Assembly (NCBI GenBank): GCA_902362705.1
Contig: CABIXK010000001.1
Span: 174,324 to 238,323 of the forward strand
Direction: 5' to 3'
From: Rikenellaceae bacterium
GTDB lineage: Bacteria; Bacteroidota; Bacteroidia; Bacteroidales; Rikenellaceae
DNA: 64,000 nucleotides
Shown here piece by piece: positions 8,969 to 18,024 of the stretch (its first letter is position 1; each line of letters opens with the position of its first letter). Made by a program: the position numbers and the translations under genes. The notes below the pieces were generated by a model. It saw only the letters and a list, made by a program, of their open reading frames with translations, searched no databases and was not told the origin of the DNA.

Positions 8969-10150
8969 TTATTCCTCCTTTGCGGTTTGGGTTTCGGCAG
9001 CGGCTTCGGCTGCGGGGGCCGTCTCGGCGGCGGGAGCGGCGGCTGCGCTCTGGCCCTTCGCTACGACGGGCGTGCCCTCGCGGAGCAGACCGACGCCCTC
9101 GGCGACGATCACCTCGCCCGGCGTGAGGCCCGAGCGCACGATGTATTCGCGGCCGTCGGAGATCTTCTCCACTTCGATCATCGAGGACGAAGCCTTGCCG
9201 TCGACGATCCTATATACGTAGACCTTGTCCTGGAGCTCGAAGGTGGCCGTCTGCGGCACGACGACGCACTCCTTGTAGAAGGTGGGCAGGATGACGTTGC
9301 CCGAGCCGCCGCTGTGGAGCAGCCCGTCGGGGTTGGCGAAGACGGCGCGCAGCTGGACGCTGCCCGTCGAGGGGTCGATCACGCCGCTGATCGACTCGAC
9401 GCGGCCCGGGGTGCCGTAGAGCGAGCCGTCGCTCAGCTGGAGCTGCACGTCGGGCATCTGCGCGAGCGTGGCCTCGGTCGAGCCGTACTGGCGCGTGAGG
9501 GCCAGCAGCTGGTTCTCGTTCATCGAGAAGTAGACGTACATCTGCGAGTTGTCCGATACGGTCGTCAGCGGCTGGGGCATCGAGGGCGACACGAGGGCGC
9601 CGACACGGTAAGGCAGCGTGCCGACGATGCCGTCGGAGGTGGCCTTGACTACCGTGTAGGAGAGGCTGTTGGCGGCGTTGACGCGCTGCGCCTCGGCCTG
9701 CGCCAGCTGGGCCTTGGCCGAAAGCAGCGTATTCTCCGAGGTCGACAGATCGAACTGCGAGACGACGTTGCGGGCGAAGAGCTCCTTCTTGCTCTCGTAG
9801 GCGAGCTGGGCCGTGGAGACCGCGGCCTTGGCGGCGGCCACGTTGGCCTCGGCAGTTTGCAGCGCGGCCCGGTAGGGAACCTGATCGATGACGAAGAGGG
9901 TCTGGCCCTTGCGAACGCTCTGACCCTCCTTGACGGGCAGCTGGGAGATCGTGCCCGAAACCTGCGGGTAGATGTTCACGTCCTGACGGCCGCGGATCGA
10001 CGCCGAATAGGCGGTCGGAATTTCGCGGTCGGTGGTGGAGACGGTGAGGACCGCGTACTCGGCGGTGCCCGTCATCGTCGGCGCCTGGGAGCACCCTACT
10101 GCCGCCAGGCTGCAAGCCATAAGGGCTGCCTTCACGAATGTTCGTTTCAT
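8969..10150 (-). CDS. Periplasmic adaptor (membrane fusion) subunit of the RND pump
   Basis: AcrA-type adaptor, 393 residues, first gene of the efflux operon. A lipoprotein signal ends at AAVGC (Cys20). The biotinyl-lipoyl-like half motifs surround a helical hairpin rich in Ala and Gln (about residues 90-160), followed by the beta-barrel and membrane-proximal domains. The tail after residue 365 is an Ala/Glu-rich low-complexity stretch. The start at 10150 leaves a leader of about 40 nt from the promoter at 10192-10199. Confidence 0.92.
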   Translation of the reverse strand: MKRTFVKAALMACSLAAVGCSQAPTMTGTAEYAVLTVSTTDREIPTAYSASIRGRQDVNIYPQVSGTISQLPVKEGQSVRKGQTLFVIDQVPYRAALQTAEANVAAAKAAVSTAQLAYESKKELFARNVVSQFDLSTSENTLLSAKAQLAQAEAQRVNAANSLSYTVVKATSDGIVGTLPYRVGALVSPSMPQPLTTVSDNSQMYVYFSMNENQLLALTRQYGSTEATLAQMPDVQLQLSDGSLYGTPGRVESISGVIDPSTGSVQLRAVFANPDGLLHSGGSGNVILPTFYKECVVVPQTATFELQDKVYVYRIVDGKASSSMIEVEKISDGREYIVRSGLTPGEVIVAEGVGLLREGTPVVAKGQSAAAAPAAETAPAAEAAAETQTAKEE

Positions 10151-10191
10151 AATCGTTGCTTGGTTTATGACTGAAAAAACTTTTTCCGCTG

Positions 10192-10199
10192 CAAAATTA
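10192..10199 (-). promoter_or_regulatory. Promoter -7 element of the RND efflux operon
   Basis: TAATTTTG on the minus strand matches TAnnTTTG, 42 bp upstream of the adaptor start. No clear TTTG occurs at the -33 distance. It lies back to back with the promoter of the AraC gene. Confidence 0.65.
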
Positions 10200-10288
10200 C
10201 CCTAAATTACCGGTTCGGAGTAGCCGTTATTAAGCGTAATAGTGGTACTTTTCGGAATAAAAAGGGGCTCAATTACGGAAAAAAACCT

Positions 10289-10296
10289 TATTTTTG
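10289..10296 (+). promoter_or_regulatory. Promoter -7 element of the AraC-type regulator
   Basis: TATTTTTG matches TAnnTTTG. Its position 18 bp before the ATG at 10314 supports that codon over the upstream in-frame GTG at 10242, which would lie upstream of the transcript. Confidence 0.6.
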
Positions 10297-10313
10297 TTCG
10301 AAAAACGAATCGC

Positions 10314-11162
10314 ATGTCCCTTACCAATCCCTTGGAGACCTCAGCCGACGAGCCGTTCGTGGTCGGAGAGTCGGATTTCGCCTACTTCTCGGAGCAGCCG
10401 CAGCGCTGCGAGAGCGGCGCTATTCTATTGTGTGTCAGCGGATCGGCGCGCGTGGAGGTCGACCAGGTGCAGGGGCTTGCGCGGCGCGATACGCTGGTTT
10501 TCGTGCTGGGTGGCTGGCTGCTCCGCATCGCCGAGCGCAGCGACGACTTCCGCCTGGCCTACTGTGCTTTCTCGCGCGATCTGTTCGCCGAGGCGGCCTA
10601 CCGCATCGAGCCGGCCTTCTTCCGGGCGCTGCACGACCAGCCGATCTCCTACACCGTAGCGTCGATCGCCGAGGGGGCCGCCGTGTGGCTGAAGATGGCC
10701 GATTATACCTACCGCGACCGCGAAAACCTATTCCGCAACACCATCATCAAGAACCGTTTGCAGAACATGTTGCTGGATATTTACGACAAGTACCAGCGCT
10801 ATGGCGTCAGGCGGCAGCGCACGCCCGAGGTCGGCACCCGCCTGCAGGAACTTTTCCACCGCTTCGTGGCCCTGGTTCACGAGAACTGCACGCGGCAGCG
10901 CGAGGTCTCGTTCTATGCCGACAGGCTCTGCATCTCGACGCGCTATCTGTCGACCGTGGTCGGAAAGGCTGTGCATATCCCGGTCAAGGAGTTCATCGAT
11001 CGGGCGGTGCTGACCGAGATGAAGATGCTGCTGCAGTCGACCGATCTGTCTGTGCAGCAGATCGCCTTCCGCATGCACTTCCCCGACCAGTCCTACATGG
11101 GGCGCTTCTTCAAGAAATACACCGGTCAGTCGCCGACCGAATATCGCCGGATGAAACGATAG
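10314..11162 (+). CDS. AraC-family transcriptional regulator
   Basis: A 282-residue regulator. The C-terminal 100 residues hold the double helix-turn-helix of AraC/XylS, with CISTRYLSTVVGKAV as the first recognition region and the signature FPDQSYMGRFFKKYTGQSP in the second. The N-terminal part is a cupin-like sensor (about residues 25-100). It is divergent from the RND efflux operon with only 163 bp between the starts and is followed by an MFS transporter 175 bp downstream, so it could control either. Bacteroidetes regulators of this type often sit beside efflux operons, which makes the pump the more likely target. Confidence 0.88.
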   Translation: MSLTNPLETSADEPFVVGESDFAYFSEQPQRCESGAILLCVSGSARVEVDQVQGLARRDTLVFVLGGWLLRIAERSDDFRLAYCAFSRDLFAEAAYRIEPAFFRALHDQPISYTVASIAEGAAVWLKMADYTYRDRENLFRNTIIKNRLQNMLLDIYDKYQRYGVRRQRTPEVGTRLQELFHRFVALVHENCTRQREVSFYADRLCISTRYLSTVVGKAVHIPVKEFIDRAVLTEMKMLLQSTDLSVQQIAFRMHFPDQSYMGRFFKKYTGQSPTEYRRMKR

Positions 11163-11260
11163 ATTGTACATACATATTGGCGAAATATCGCTTTAATACG
11201 CGTATTTTATCTTTTTTAGATTTTTGTTTGTTCCTATCATGTATAATCGGATAAAAGGTG

Positions 11261-11268
11261 TATCTTTG
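11261..11268 (+). promoter_or_regulatory. Promoter -7 element of the MFS transporter gene
   Basis: TATCTTTG matches TAnnTTTG, giving a leader of about 65 nt before the ATG at 11338. No convincing -33 TTTG is seen. Confidence 0.6.
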
Positions 11269-11337
11269 TCGTGACGCCGCGGGTCGGAGGCTTGCGGCGG
11301 CCGGCAAAAACGACGTTTTACATCCAATTCGATTACC

Positions 11338-12483
11338 ATGAACAGATCCGTTTCCAGAGCTTTGCCCGTGCTCTTCGGCTTTTTCGTGATGGGCTTCTGC
11401 GATGTCGTGGGCATCGCGACCAGCTACGTGAAGCACGATTTCGGGCTCAACGAAACCGTGGCGGGGTTCATCCCCTCGATGGTGTTCGTGTGGTTTCTGC
11501 TGCTGGCTGTGCCCGCGGCGATGGCGATGAACCGCATAGGCCGTAAAAAGATGGTGCAGGCGAGCAACCTCATCACCGTCGTCGGCATGATGATCCCCTT
11601 CGTGGAGTACAACCTGGCCACCTGCATGACCGCGTTCGTGCTGCTGGGTATCGGCAACACGATGTTGCAGGTGTCGCTCAACCCGCTGCTGACCAACGTG
11701 GTGAAGGGCGATGCGCTGACCAGCTCGCTCACCGCGGGCCAGGTCGTGAAGGCCGTCTCGTCGTTCTGCGGCCCTTTCATCGCCGCCTTCGCAGCGAACC
11801 GGCTGGGCGACTGGCAGTACCTCTTCCCGATCTTCGCCGCCGTGACGCTGCTCTCGGCTCTGTGGCTGCTCGCCACGCCCATCGTCGAGCAGCCGGCCGC
11901 CGCCGAAGCTTCGTCGGTGAAGGCCGCGGTGGGGCTGCTGCGCGATCCGAGGATCCGCATGCTCTTCTTCGGCATCTTCTTCATCGTGGGGGTCGACGTG
12001 GGCATCAACACCGTGGCGCCCAAGCTGCTGATCGAGCGGGCCGGGTTCGCCGTCGACGCGGCGGGCTACGGATCGAGCGTCTATTTCGTCTGCCGCACGA
12101 TCGGTGCTTTCGTGGGGTCGATCCTGCTGGTGAAGATGGACGACGCGAAGTATTTCCGCCTCCACATCGCCGCGGCGCTGGCGGCGCTGGTCGCCCTGGC
12201 CTGCGCGGAGGGTACGGCGGCCATGCTGGCGATGGTCGGGGCCATCGGGTTCTTCTGCTCGAGCATCTTCTCGGTGATCTACTCGGCGGCCATGCAGCGG
12301 CTCCCGGAGAAGGCCAACGAGATTTCGGGGCTGATGATCATGGGTGTGTGCGGCGGTGCGGTCATCCCGCCCGCGATGGGGGCGATGGCCGACGCCGCGG
12401 GCAGCCAGATCGGCTCCCTGGCCGTGATCGGGGGCTGCATGCTCTACCTGGTCGTCTGCGCCCTGAGGCTGGACCGCAGGTAG
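11338..12483 (+). CDS. Major facilitator superfamily transporter
   Basis: A 381-residue inner-membrane permease with about 12 hydrophobic segments. The loop NRIGRKKMV after the second helix is the MFS loop signature and divides the first half as expected. The N-terminus (FGFFVMGFCDVVGIATSYVKHDF) resembles the sugar-porter branch that includes FucP-type symporters, so a sugar or organic solute is a reasonable guess. It has its own promoter and is followed by a terminator at 12511-12540, so it is probably monocistronic. Confidence 0.85.
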   Translation: MNRSVSRALPVLFGFFVMGFCDVVGIATSYVKHDFGLNETVAGFIPSMVFVWFLLLAVPAAMAMNRIGRKKMVQASNLITVVGMMIPFVEYNLATCMTAFVLLGIGNTMLQVSLNPLLTNVVKGDALTSSLTAGQVVKAVSSFCGPFIAAFAANRLGDWQYLFPIFAAVTLLSALWLLATPIVEQPAAAEASSVKAAVGLLRDPRIRMLFFGIFFIVGVDVGINTVAPKLLIERAGFAVDAAGYGSSVYFVCRTIGAFVGSILLVKMDDAKYFRLHIAAALAALVALACAEGTAAMLAMVGAIGFFCSSIFSVIYSAAMQRLPEKANEISGLMIMGVCGGAVIPPAMGAMADAAGSQIGSLAVIGGCMLYLVVCALRLDRR

Positions 12484-12510
12484 CCCTACCCTATCCGGGC
12501 CCCATAAGAG

Positions 12511-12540
12511 AAGCACTGCCGGCCAAGGCAGTGCTTTTTT
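12511..12540 (+). terminator. Rho-independent terminator after the MFS gene
   Basis: A 10-bp perfect stem (AAGCACTGCC with GGCAGTGCTT) around a 6-nt loop, followed by a T-tract, 27 bp after the MFS stop codon. Confidence 0.9.
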
Positions 12541-12714
12541 ATTGTGCCCGTTCGTTCCGATTCTCGTATTTTATCCTTATCGTGGGACAGAGCCCTTCGA
12601 TGCGTGCCGGCGGATAGCCTAAATCAAGTAATGTTAATCGTTGGTGCTATCCAAAAAGTCAAAATATTCCTTATAAAACGGATATTTGATTCACTCTTTG
12701 ATAGGGATACAACC

Positions 12715-12755
12715 AAAACGAGGGCGTAAAATACATTATTTTGCACCCTCGTTTT
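12715..12755 (-). terminator. Terminator overlapping the stop of the YczE-like gene
   Basis: An 18-bp inverted repeat (12715-12732 with 12738-12755; two mismatched positions can form G-T pairs) overlaps the stop codon at 12754-12756. On the minus strand it ends in a T-rich run. Confidence 0.7.
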
Positions 12756-13512
12756 ATTTCGCTCCGCCGCGACGATACAGGAACCGGGCCAGCCCGAACA
12801 GGTAACGCCGGAAGCCCGGGCGATAGGCCAGCAGGCGGTCGAACCAACCCAGATGCGGAGCGATGAATTTCACCACCAGTCCGACATAAATCATAGCGAA
12901 CAGCGTTCCGATACCGATAACATTCCATTGCCAGCTCCCGAAAAAGAGATAACACCCAGCAACGGCGAGCAGTACGAGGGTCGTATCCACCCATATCTTT
13001 ACCTTGGCGAAAGGACGCTTCGTTACCTGGCTGACGGTAATGGAAATGCCCTCGCCCGGCATGGTTACCGAGCCGCAACGCACCTCGAAGGCGATGCCGA
13101 TGCCCATGATGGTACATCCAGCGAATTGGGCGAATATTTGCGAAGGCAGGGTCGTGCATTCCAGACCGGCTGTCAATGCCATGTTAAGGTCTATGAGCCA
13201 TCCGAATACGAATCCGATGACGAGTTGGAAGAGCTGCATGGGATCGAAACTACGGCGCAGGATGAGTATTTGGCAAAAAACCAGGATAAAGTTCATCGCA
13301 ATTGTGTACCCGCCGATCGTCCATTCGGGGACACGGCTTATCGGTCCCGCCAGCGAAAAGACGAACGGCAGCGAGGAGATTACGCTGCTGCCCAAAGAGG
13401 ATTTTACACATAGAACGACTCCTAATGTCATCAGATACAATGAAATCAGGAGCAGGAGATGTTGCCAGAGGAATGATATCGCTTTTTCTTTTCGGTCGGT
13501 TGTTAAATTCAT
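12754..13512 (-). CDS. YczE/YyaS-type (YitT-like) integral membrane protein
   Basis: 252 residues with about five hydrophobic helices, starting with WQHLLLLISLYLMTLGVVL and the family motif CVKSSLGSSVISSLPFVFS. These are polytopic inner-membrane proteins of unknown transport or regulatory function found in many bacteria. The last 30 residues are basic and cytoplasmic. It is separate from its neighbours; the terminator overlaps its stop. GC content falls here as island A is approached, but nothing marks it as part of the island. Confidence 0.75.
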   Translation of the reverse strand: MNLTTDRKEKAISFLWQHLLLLISLYLMTLGVVLCVKSSLGSSVISSLPFVFSLAGPISRVPEWTIGGYTIAMNFILVFCQILILRRSFDPMQLFQLVIGFVFGWLIDLNMALTAGLECTTLPSQIFAQFAGCTIMGIGIAFEVRCGSVTMPGEGISITVSQVTKRPFAKVKIWVDTTLVLLAVAGCYLFFGSWQWNVIGIGTLFAMIYVGLVVKFIAPHLGWFDRLLAYRPGFRRYLFGLARFLYRRGGAK

Positions 13513-13639
13513 ATTCGATTATTGACGGGTGCAAAATTACGGAATTTTATTGACAGTATAAGATTGTTAGTCGGATATTGTAAAGTTGGGACTATAATAT
13601 ATATTGTGAAATATTCGCTCCGGGATATGCTATTTTCCC

Positions 13640-14083
13640 TTACCACAATTTCAATAGTCGCATATTGACCGGGCGGAATTGAGCCGTAAGGGCAGGCGTT
13701 ACCTTATGCTTGCCTGCTGAACCGTACTTTTCGACCTTTTCCGACCTCTCGATTATTTGCTTGAAATGATCGCCAACGATGCAGTTGATTCGTTTCCCGT
13801 TCAGCTCTGACAGATTATCGAATGTAATGGGGATTTCCAGTACATCCAACTTTTTGATTTTCTTTTCATACTCACGTATTTTAGAGGCTATTGGGAATTG
13901 AATTTCCGTCCCGTCGGGGCAGTCGGTGGTGGGTTGTTGTTTGGCGAAATCCCAGTGTTCCAAAGCTACCGATATGCCCAACCCGACGAACTTACGGCGG
14001 CGGTCCTGGGTGAATACGAGGGCAAGAGGGGTCAAATGGTTTCTGTAGATAGCATTTTTTCAACATACAACGTTGATTGTCAT
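13640..14083 (-). pseudogene. Remnant of a tyrosine integrase (N-terminal part)
   Basis: Reading from the ATG at 14083, this aligns residue by residue with the intact integrase at 25716-26918: MTINVVC*KNAIYRN here against MTFRVILRKDVIYKN there, then long stretches of near identity such as REYEKKIKKLDVLEIP and VEKYGSAGKHKVT. Codon 8 is TGA (14060-14062) where the intact copy has arginine, and similarity ends after about 145 codons at NMR, so the whole catalytic domain is missing. It lies 182 bp from the left tRNA-Gly, just as the intact integrase lies 166 bp from the right one. I read it as the leftover end of an earlier element inserted at the same tRNA. Confidence 0.88.
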
Positions 14084-14221
14084 AATCTTTACGGATTACG
14101 CAAGCAACAATACGAGAGCGTGTGACATACATGTTTTTTTGTATCACACTCTGTATCACAAACCACGATTTCAAGGCATTTTGTGTCACAGAAAAGACGT
14201 CTGTAGCATCAGTCGGCAGAA

Positions 14222-14262
14222 ACAAAAAAGCCGATAATCGAATGATTATCAGCTTTTTATCG
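14222..14262 (-). terminator. Terminator of the left tRNA-Gly
   Basis: An inverted repeat (GATAATC and GATTATC cores extended by AAAAGC/GCTTTT) lies immediately 3' of the tRNA with a T-run on the minus strand. The sequence differs from the terminator of the right tRNA-Gly copy. Confidence 0.7.
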
Positions 14263-14264
14263 TG

Positions 14265-14337
14265 AGCGGAAAACGAGACTCGAACTCGCGACCCCAACCT
14301 TGGCAAGGTTGTGCTCTACCAACTGAGCTATTTCCGC
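14265..14337 (-). tRNA. tRNA-Gly(GCC), left copy
   Basis: 73-nt cloverleaf on the minus strand with acceptor GCGGAAA/TTTCCGC, D-arm AGCTCAGTTGGTAGAGC and T-arm GGGTTCGAG-like region; the anticodon loop CTTGCCAAG gives GCC. No CCA is encoded. It is identical to the copy at 27084-27156. Upstream (14344 onward) I find no TAnnTTTG promoter, so this copy may be silent. Confidence 0.93.
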
Positions 14338-14460
14338 AATTATCGTATAATCAATATATTATGATGCTTAAAATAGCTGTTTTCAAACTCGATGGTGACC
14401 CAATGGAGAGGATTCTCACCTCCTGCAAGTGAATAAAATCGTGTTATAAGTTTGTAATTG

Positions 14461-14768
14461 TCATTTAGTTGGGCTATAGACTATCCATAGCCTAATGTGT
14501 AGTGCATTTCCATAATTGCATAATGTGCTAATTGTGAATGAATTGAAACGATTATGAGTGATTAACCGACCCCAACCTCGGTACAGAAAAAAAGAGGAAA
14601 TTTCTTTCCCCTCTCCTCTTTTAAGAATGTTTTGTTGCTTTTGTTTTCTGTTGAAACAACAAGGACAAACATTGTCAAAATGTCTATTTATAGCCCCCTT
14701 GTCAAAGTCTGTCCATTTCTTCACCCAACAATCAGTAAGGTGAATATGAGGAGTATGTAGGTTTTCAT
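14461..14768 (-). pseudogene. Broken small lipoprotein gene
   Basis: The start MKTYILLIFTLLIVG at 14768 closely matches the lipoprotein signal of the gene at 15449-15958 (MKRYLLSIFALLIVGC), also at DNA level, but a TGA (14721-14723) stands where the lipobox cysteine should be. Removing the equivalent of one missing base restores a frame that runs on as KKWTDFDKGAINRHF to 14461, passing through a terminator-like hairpin (14591-14621). This suggests a duplicated signal-peptide cassette that has decayed. No function can be proposed. Confidence 0.5.
14591..14621 (-). terminator. Terminator-like hairpin at the end of the island A operon
   Basis: AAAGAGGA (14591-14598) pairs with TCCTCTTT (14614-14621). 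On the minus strand a run of T follows. It is the likely end of the minus-strand operon that starts near 20213. Confidence 0.6.
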
Positions 14769-14769
14769 C

Positions 14770-15448
14770 TTAATAATTCCACCGATCTCTGTTAAACTGG
14801 TCTTCGCCAACCGTAAACGATTTTATAGGTTCTCCTTGTGGAGATAAGACAGTAACTATATAACTGCTTGATCCTGTATTATAGTCGCAACGTATATGCC
14901 TGTCGTATATATATTCGCCATTATTGAATTTATAAATCTTCCAACCAAAATTGATCGCTCCGCCATCGGAATATAAAATGATTTCTTTACGGGCATTATT
15001 TACAAAGAAATAGAATTGGTCTATGGACTCAAATATTTCAGATTTATCTGTAAAATATTCGGTTGCATTTATGGCCTTCCCGTTCTTGATTTTATAAATA
15101 GAGGTAAATGCGCCGACATCCCGCTGACTGCCGCCATAAGGAAAAAGATCGGTTAATTAGTTCATCTTTTCTGTCAAAATCCAAATCCGCAAAGAAGAAC
15201 GGAATATCGTAGTCGGGAGATTGGATAACATCACCGTCTTTATTATCAGGATATGCCAAGTTATCATCCAATTTCATCCCCCAAGTTGTTCGGCCCCCAT
15301 ATACTGAAAATTCTTGTCCAGTATCAATATGGCGAAAAGTCAAGGTTAAATCATAGCATCTAAATTCTGAATTTTTATTCGCTATTCCAGATACGGTATA
15401 TTTATTAATCGGCTGTTTATAGGAGAATGAAATTATATTATTTGCAGC
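14770..15448 (-). pseudogene. Frameshifted gene of unknown function, without start codon
   Basis: Two overlapping minus-strand frames encode one continuous protein if one extra A in the ATTAACC context near 15153-15157 is ignored: DRKDELI joins to TDLFPYGGSQRDVGAF. The join also reads through TSIYKIKNGKAINATEYF to a TAA at 14770. The joined product of about 225 codons resembles an exported beta-rich protein but I do not recognise a family. Its 5' end runs in frame straight out of the TAG stop of the upstream lipoprotein gene (15449) with no plausible start. It is therefore either fused or truncated at the 5' end, and frameshifted. Confidence 0.6.
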
Positions 15449-15958
15449 CTATTTAGATTTCTGTTCTTCCCACATCCTTATAAACTCCATTACATCCTCA
15501 TATCGATTACTATCATCTTTTGGCAACTGTTCAAACACCTCTGCGGCCTTTTGCATCATCTGAATAGCATTGTCCAAATCTCCTGTTTGCTCGTATAAAT
15601 GCGCTTTCTCGAAATAGACTATTGCTGTCATTTGGCTGACCTTGCCATATTCCTGTTCTGCATATTTCAGCATATTATCGTATAGGTGCTGTGCATTGTA
15701 CACTTGCCCTGCACCCAAATAATCTGAAATAAGGTTGAGCATCATTTCCTCTTTCATGGCAGGATTGGAATATTGCCGAGCAACTGAATCCGCCTGTGTC
15801 TTCTGCACAAAGGCTTTCAACACACTATCGCCGCCTATCGTTCCTACATTGAAATTCTGAACGACATCATTCAGCATTTCATCGTAGGTTTGTTCGGAGC
15901 GGGGAGTAGCACACCCAACAATCAGCAAGGCAAATATGGAGAGTAAGTAGCGTTTCAT
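15449..15958 (-). CDS. TPR-like lipoprotein
   Basis: 169 residues. The lipoprotein signal MKRYLLSIFALLIVGC predicts acylation at Cys16. The mature part is helical, with an alternating pattern (YNAQHLYDNMLKYAEQEY; AHLYEQTGDLDNAIQMMQKA) that fits two to three tetratricopeptide repeats near residues 80-145. It follows the membrane protein gene by 3 bp, so it belongs to the island A operon of exported proteins. TPR lipoproteins commonly act as scaffolds in envelope complexes; no specific partner is known. Confidence 0.65.
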   Translation of the reverse strand: MKRYLLSIFALLIVGCATPRSEQTYDEMLNDVVQNFNVGTIGGDSVLKAFVQKTQADSVARQYSNPAMKEEMMLNLISDYLGAGQVYNAQHLYDNMLKYAEQEYGKVSQMTAIVYFEKAHLYEQTGDLDNAIQMMQKAAEVFEQLPKDDSNRYEDVMEFIRMWEEQKSK

Positions 15959-15961
15959 TGC

Positions 15962-16795
15962 CTATTCGTTTTCTTCTTTGCAAAACACTCCTTTGATTTT
16001 ATGCCAAGCATAGTATTGCCATTGCCAGCGCATCTGGCAACTCGTGTTGTTTTCGATGGTCTGACGGTCTGGATTTACCCATACACCACCTTTCTCTATC
16101 CAAATCGTATCTCGTGTTTCGGGCTGAATCAGCAGATTGCCATGCCGCTCATAATGAACTTTTAGATAATGTTCGGGAGAAGAGCAAACCGAATCTTGCG
16201 GAAGAAGCACATTGAAATAATCACCGATCCCCATAGCATATATCGGAGCATATTTATAGACTGTTCCCATTTTACGACAGCCCATATAAAGTTTGTCTGC
16301 CTGTTCTTCTGTAAAATAGATATTCGGCATGGCTGCTGCAAAATCCAACATGAGGATGGCTGTCCAAATCCAAATTGTTCCAAATTTGGCAAGTCGTGAC
16401 GCATCTGTTGATTTGAGAAATATCGGTAGAATGGATGCAAGTAAAATAAACCCTATGCAACATAATATTCTCATCATTCTATAATTGCAGAACTGACCCC
16501 ACAAGGAAGAAAAATCATAAAACCACTTCGGGAAAGGTTCTACTTTATACCAAAAGATGAGTATGGCAAAGAAGAACAGATAGGTTCCTATTATACTCAA
16601 TCGTATCGGTTTTGCCAATTTACGAATGTTGAACCAAATGATAGCTAACGTAATCACAAATTGCCAAATGCCTATAAGAGTTTTGTGATGTTCTCCTATG
16701 GGAGGCCAGATAAAAAGGATAAGAAAGGCCAGCAAACTCCCTACAATGTAGGTAGCCCTGACAAGCGCATTTTTAAGGGTAGGATTGAGGGGCAT
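15962..16795 (-). CDS. Integral membrane protein of unknown function
   Basis: Five hydrophobic helices fill the first 165 residues (for example TYIVGSLLAFLILFIWPPI and LSIIGTYLFFFAILIFWYKV). A soluble C-terminal part of about 100 residues follows, with Trp-rich end QMRWQWQYYAWHKIKG. The frame is open from a TTG at 16819, but the ATG at 16795 directly precedes the first helix and is preferred (277 residues). It sits inside the island A exported-protein operon. I do not recognise a family. Confidence 0.6.
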   Translation of the reverse strand: MPLNPTLKNALVRATYIVGSLLAFLILFIWPPIGEHHKTLIGIWQFVITLAIIWFNIRKLAKPIRLSIIGTYLFFFAILIFWYKVEPFPKWFYDFSSLWGQFCNYRMMRILCCIGFILLASILPIFLKSTDASRLAKFGTIWIWTAILMLDFAAAMPNIYFTEEQADKLYMGCRKMGTVYKYAPIYAMGIGDYFNVLLPQDSVCSSPEHYLKVHYERHGNLLIQPETRDTIWIEKGGVWVNPDRQTIENNTSCQMRWQWQYYAWHKIKGVFCKEENE

Positions 16796-16919
16796 AGTTT
16801 TAGTGTTTAAGGGGTTCAATCATTCTTGCAACAACGAGGGCACAATGCGGATCAATCGTTTGTAAATAGGGCAGATAAGAAAAGCAGGCGGTTAGTAGAT
16901 GGTGTCCTTTGCTCTATTA

Positions 16920-17297
16920 TCAATCAATATCACACGTCAGTATAGTTTTAGTGGAATAATCATATAGTACTCCAAATGCTCTTGTTGTACCGTTAGGATT
17001 GGTTATAGTTCCTCTAACATTGTATTTCCAATCAGTCAATTGGACGGATGTAGTGTACATGTGAGTAACATTGTAGCCATATCGTTTGAGATAATCGCCC
17101 ACAATTTGCAAACATTCTTCAGCAGCTCTTTTCTTTTCCTCTTGTTGCTTTCGATACTCGTTTATATCATATTTGTATTCGTTTTGAGTAGGTTGTTGTT
17201 CTGCCGCCTCTTTTTTCTTAAAATCGAGATTGTAGAAACACCATCCGCCCAATCCCAAGATTATTGCGGCAATGGTCAATACATTATCCTTGTTCAT
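16920..17297 (-). CDS. Small membrane-anchored protein
   Basis: 125 residues: one N-terminal membrane helix (LTIAAIILGLGGWCFYNL), a charged Glu/Lys/Gln-rich linker with coiled-coil character (residues 30-60), then a small soluble domain ending in TKTILTCDID. It starts 4 bp after the TPR protein gene ends and is followed by 124 bp before the next gene. It is probably a single-pass inner-membrane protein facing the periplasm. Unrecognised family. Confidence 0.55.
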   Translation of the reverse strand: MNKDNVLTIAAIILGLGGWCFYNLDFKKKEAAEQQPTQNEYKYDINEYRKQQEEKKRAAEECLQIVGDYLKRYGYNVTHMYTTSVQLTDWKYNVRGTITNPNGTTRAFGVLYDYSTKTILTCDID

Positions 17298-17301
17298 AGC
17301 G

Positions 17302-18003
17302 TTATTTATATGGCTGAATCAGACTATCATTCAAGATTTCTTTCGCCTTGTTGAAATAATGATTTGCAACGGCGGTATTACCCAATTTATAGGCGGAATA
17401 CCCACAGTAGTAATATGCCTCCTGCCCGAGTTTGCGAATGTCCGCATCGGCTCCATAAAGATTTGTATATTCTTGATAGGAGGTAATGCATGATTTATAA
17501 TTGTCAAATGCATCTTGGTATTTTTTGCATTTGAAATATTGCTCCCCCAGTTCTCGCTTTACATCGAACGCTACCTGCAAGTGAGTTTGTTTGTCATCTA
17601 TTCGTTTGCTTATCGTCAATATGCGATTCAAGGCAGCAACCATACGGCGGAATTGGACTCCATATTCTGCCTCAGATAGTCCAACTCTGTTTTTACAGTA
17701 TACATCCAATGCGTCTGAAAGAACATCGGTCTGCATCCATAGAAGGTCTATTTGTTCATTCCCATCCGTAAGCTGGTTGGTATACTTTTCCATAAGTGCG
17801 CACGCCTCCATGCTATATTGGATATAAAGTTTTGCGTTGGCATCATCAAATCCTCCAGACATCCAGTTATCGCCTTTCCACAGGGCGTCTCTTTTGTTTG
17901 ACAATTCACCCATTTTTCTGGCGAACTCCTGTTCTGTAATTACCTGTGCATTTGCATACATAGCCCCAACGACGAGGGCAACCGTCAAAAATATCTTTTT
18001 CAT
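17302..18003 (-). CDS. Exported TPR-like protein
   Basis: 233 residues with a cleavable signal peptide (MKKIFLTVALVVGAMYANA, cut before QV). The C-terminal 80 residues contain tetratricopeptide-like pairs (RELGEQYFKCKKYQDAFDNYKSC-type register and YYYCGYSAYKLGNTAVANHYF). It lies 21 bp downstream of the protease gene and is therefore probably a periplasmic partner of it. Confidence 0.62.
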   Translation of the reverse strand: MKKIFLTVALVVGAMYANAQVITEQEFARKMGELSNKRDALWKGDNWMSGGFDDANAKLYIQYSMEACALMEKYTNQLTDGNEQIDLLWMQTDVLSDALDVYCKNRVGLSEAEYGVQFRRMVAALNRILTISKRIDDKQTHLQVAFDVKRELGEQYFKCKKYQDAFDNYKSCITSYQEYTNLYGADADIRKLGQEAYYYCGYSAYKLGNTAVANHYFNKAKEILNDSLIQPYK

Positions 18004-18024
18004 AATCGCTTAATTTATTTAATG

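Noticed and set aside
7355..10174. A 939-codon plus-strand open frame opposite the RND genes
   Set aside because: Low-complexity Arg/Asp/Gly/His-rich translation typical of an antisense frame of GC-rich genes; the minus-strand genes are unmistakable.
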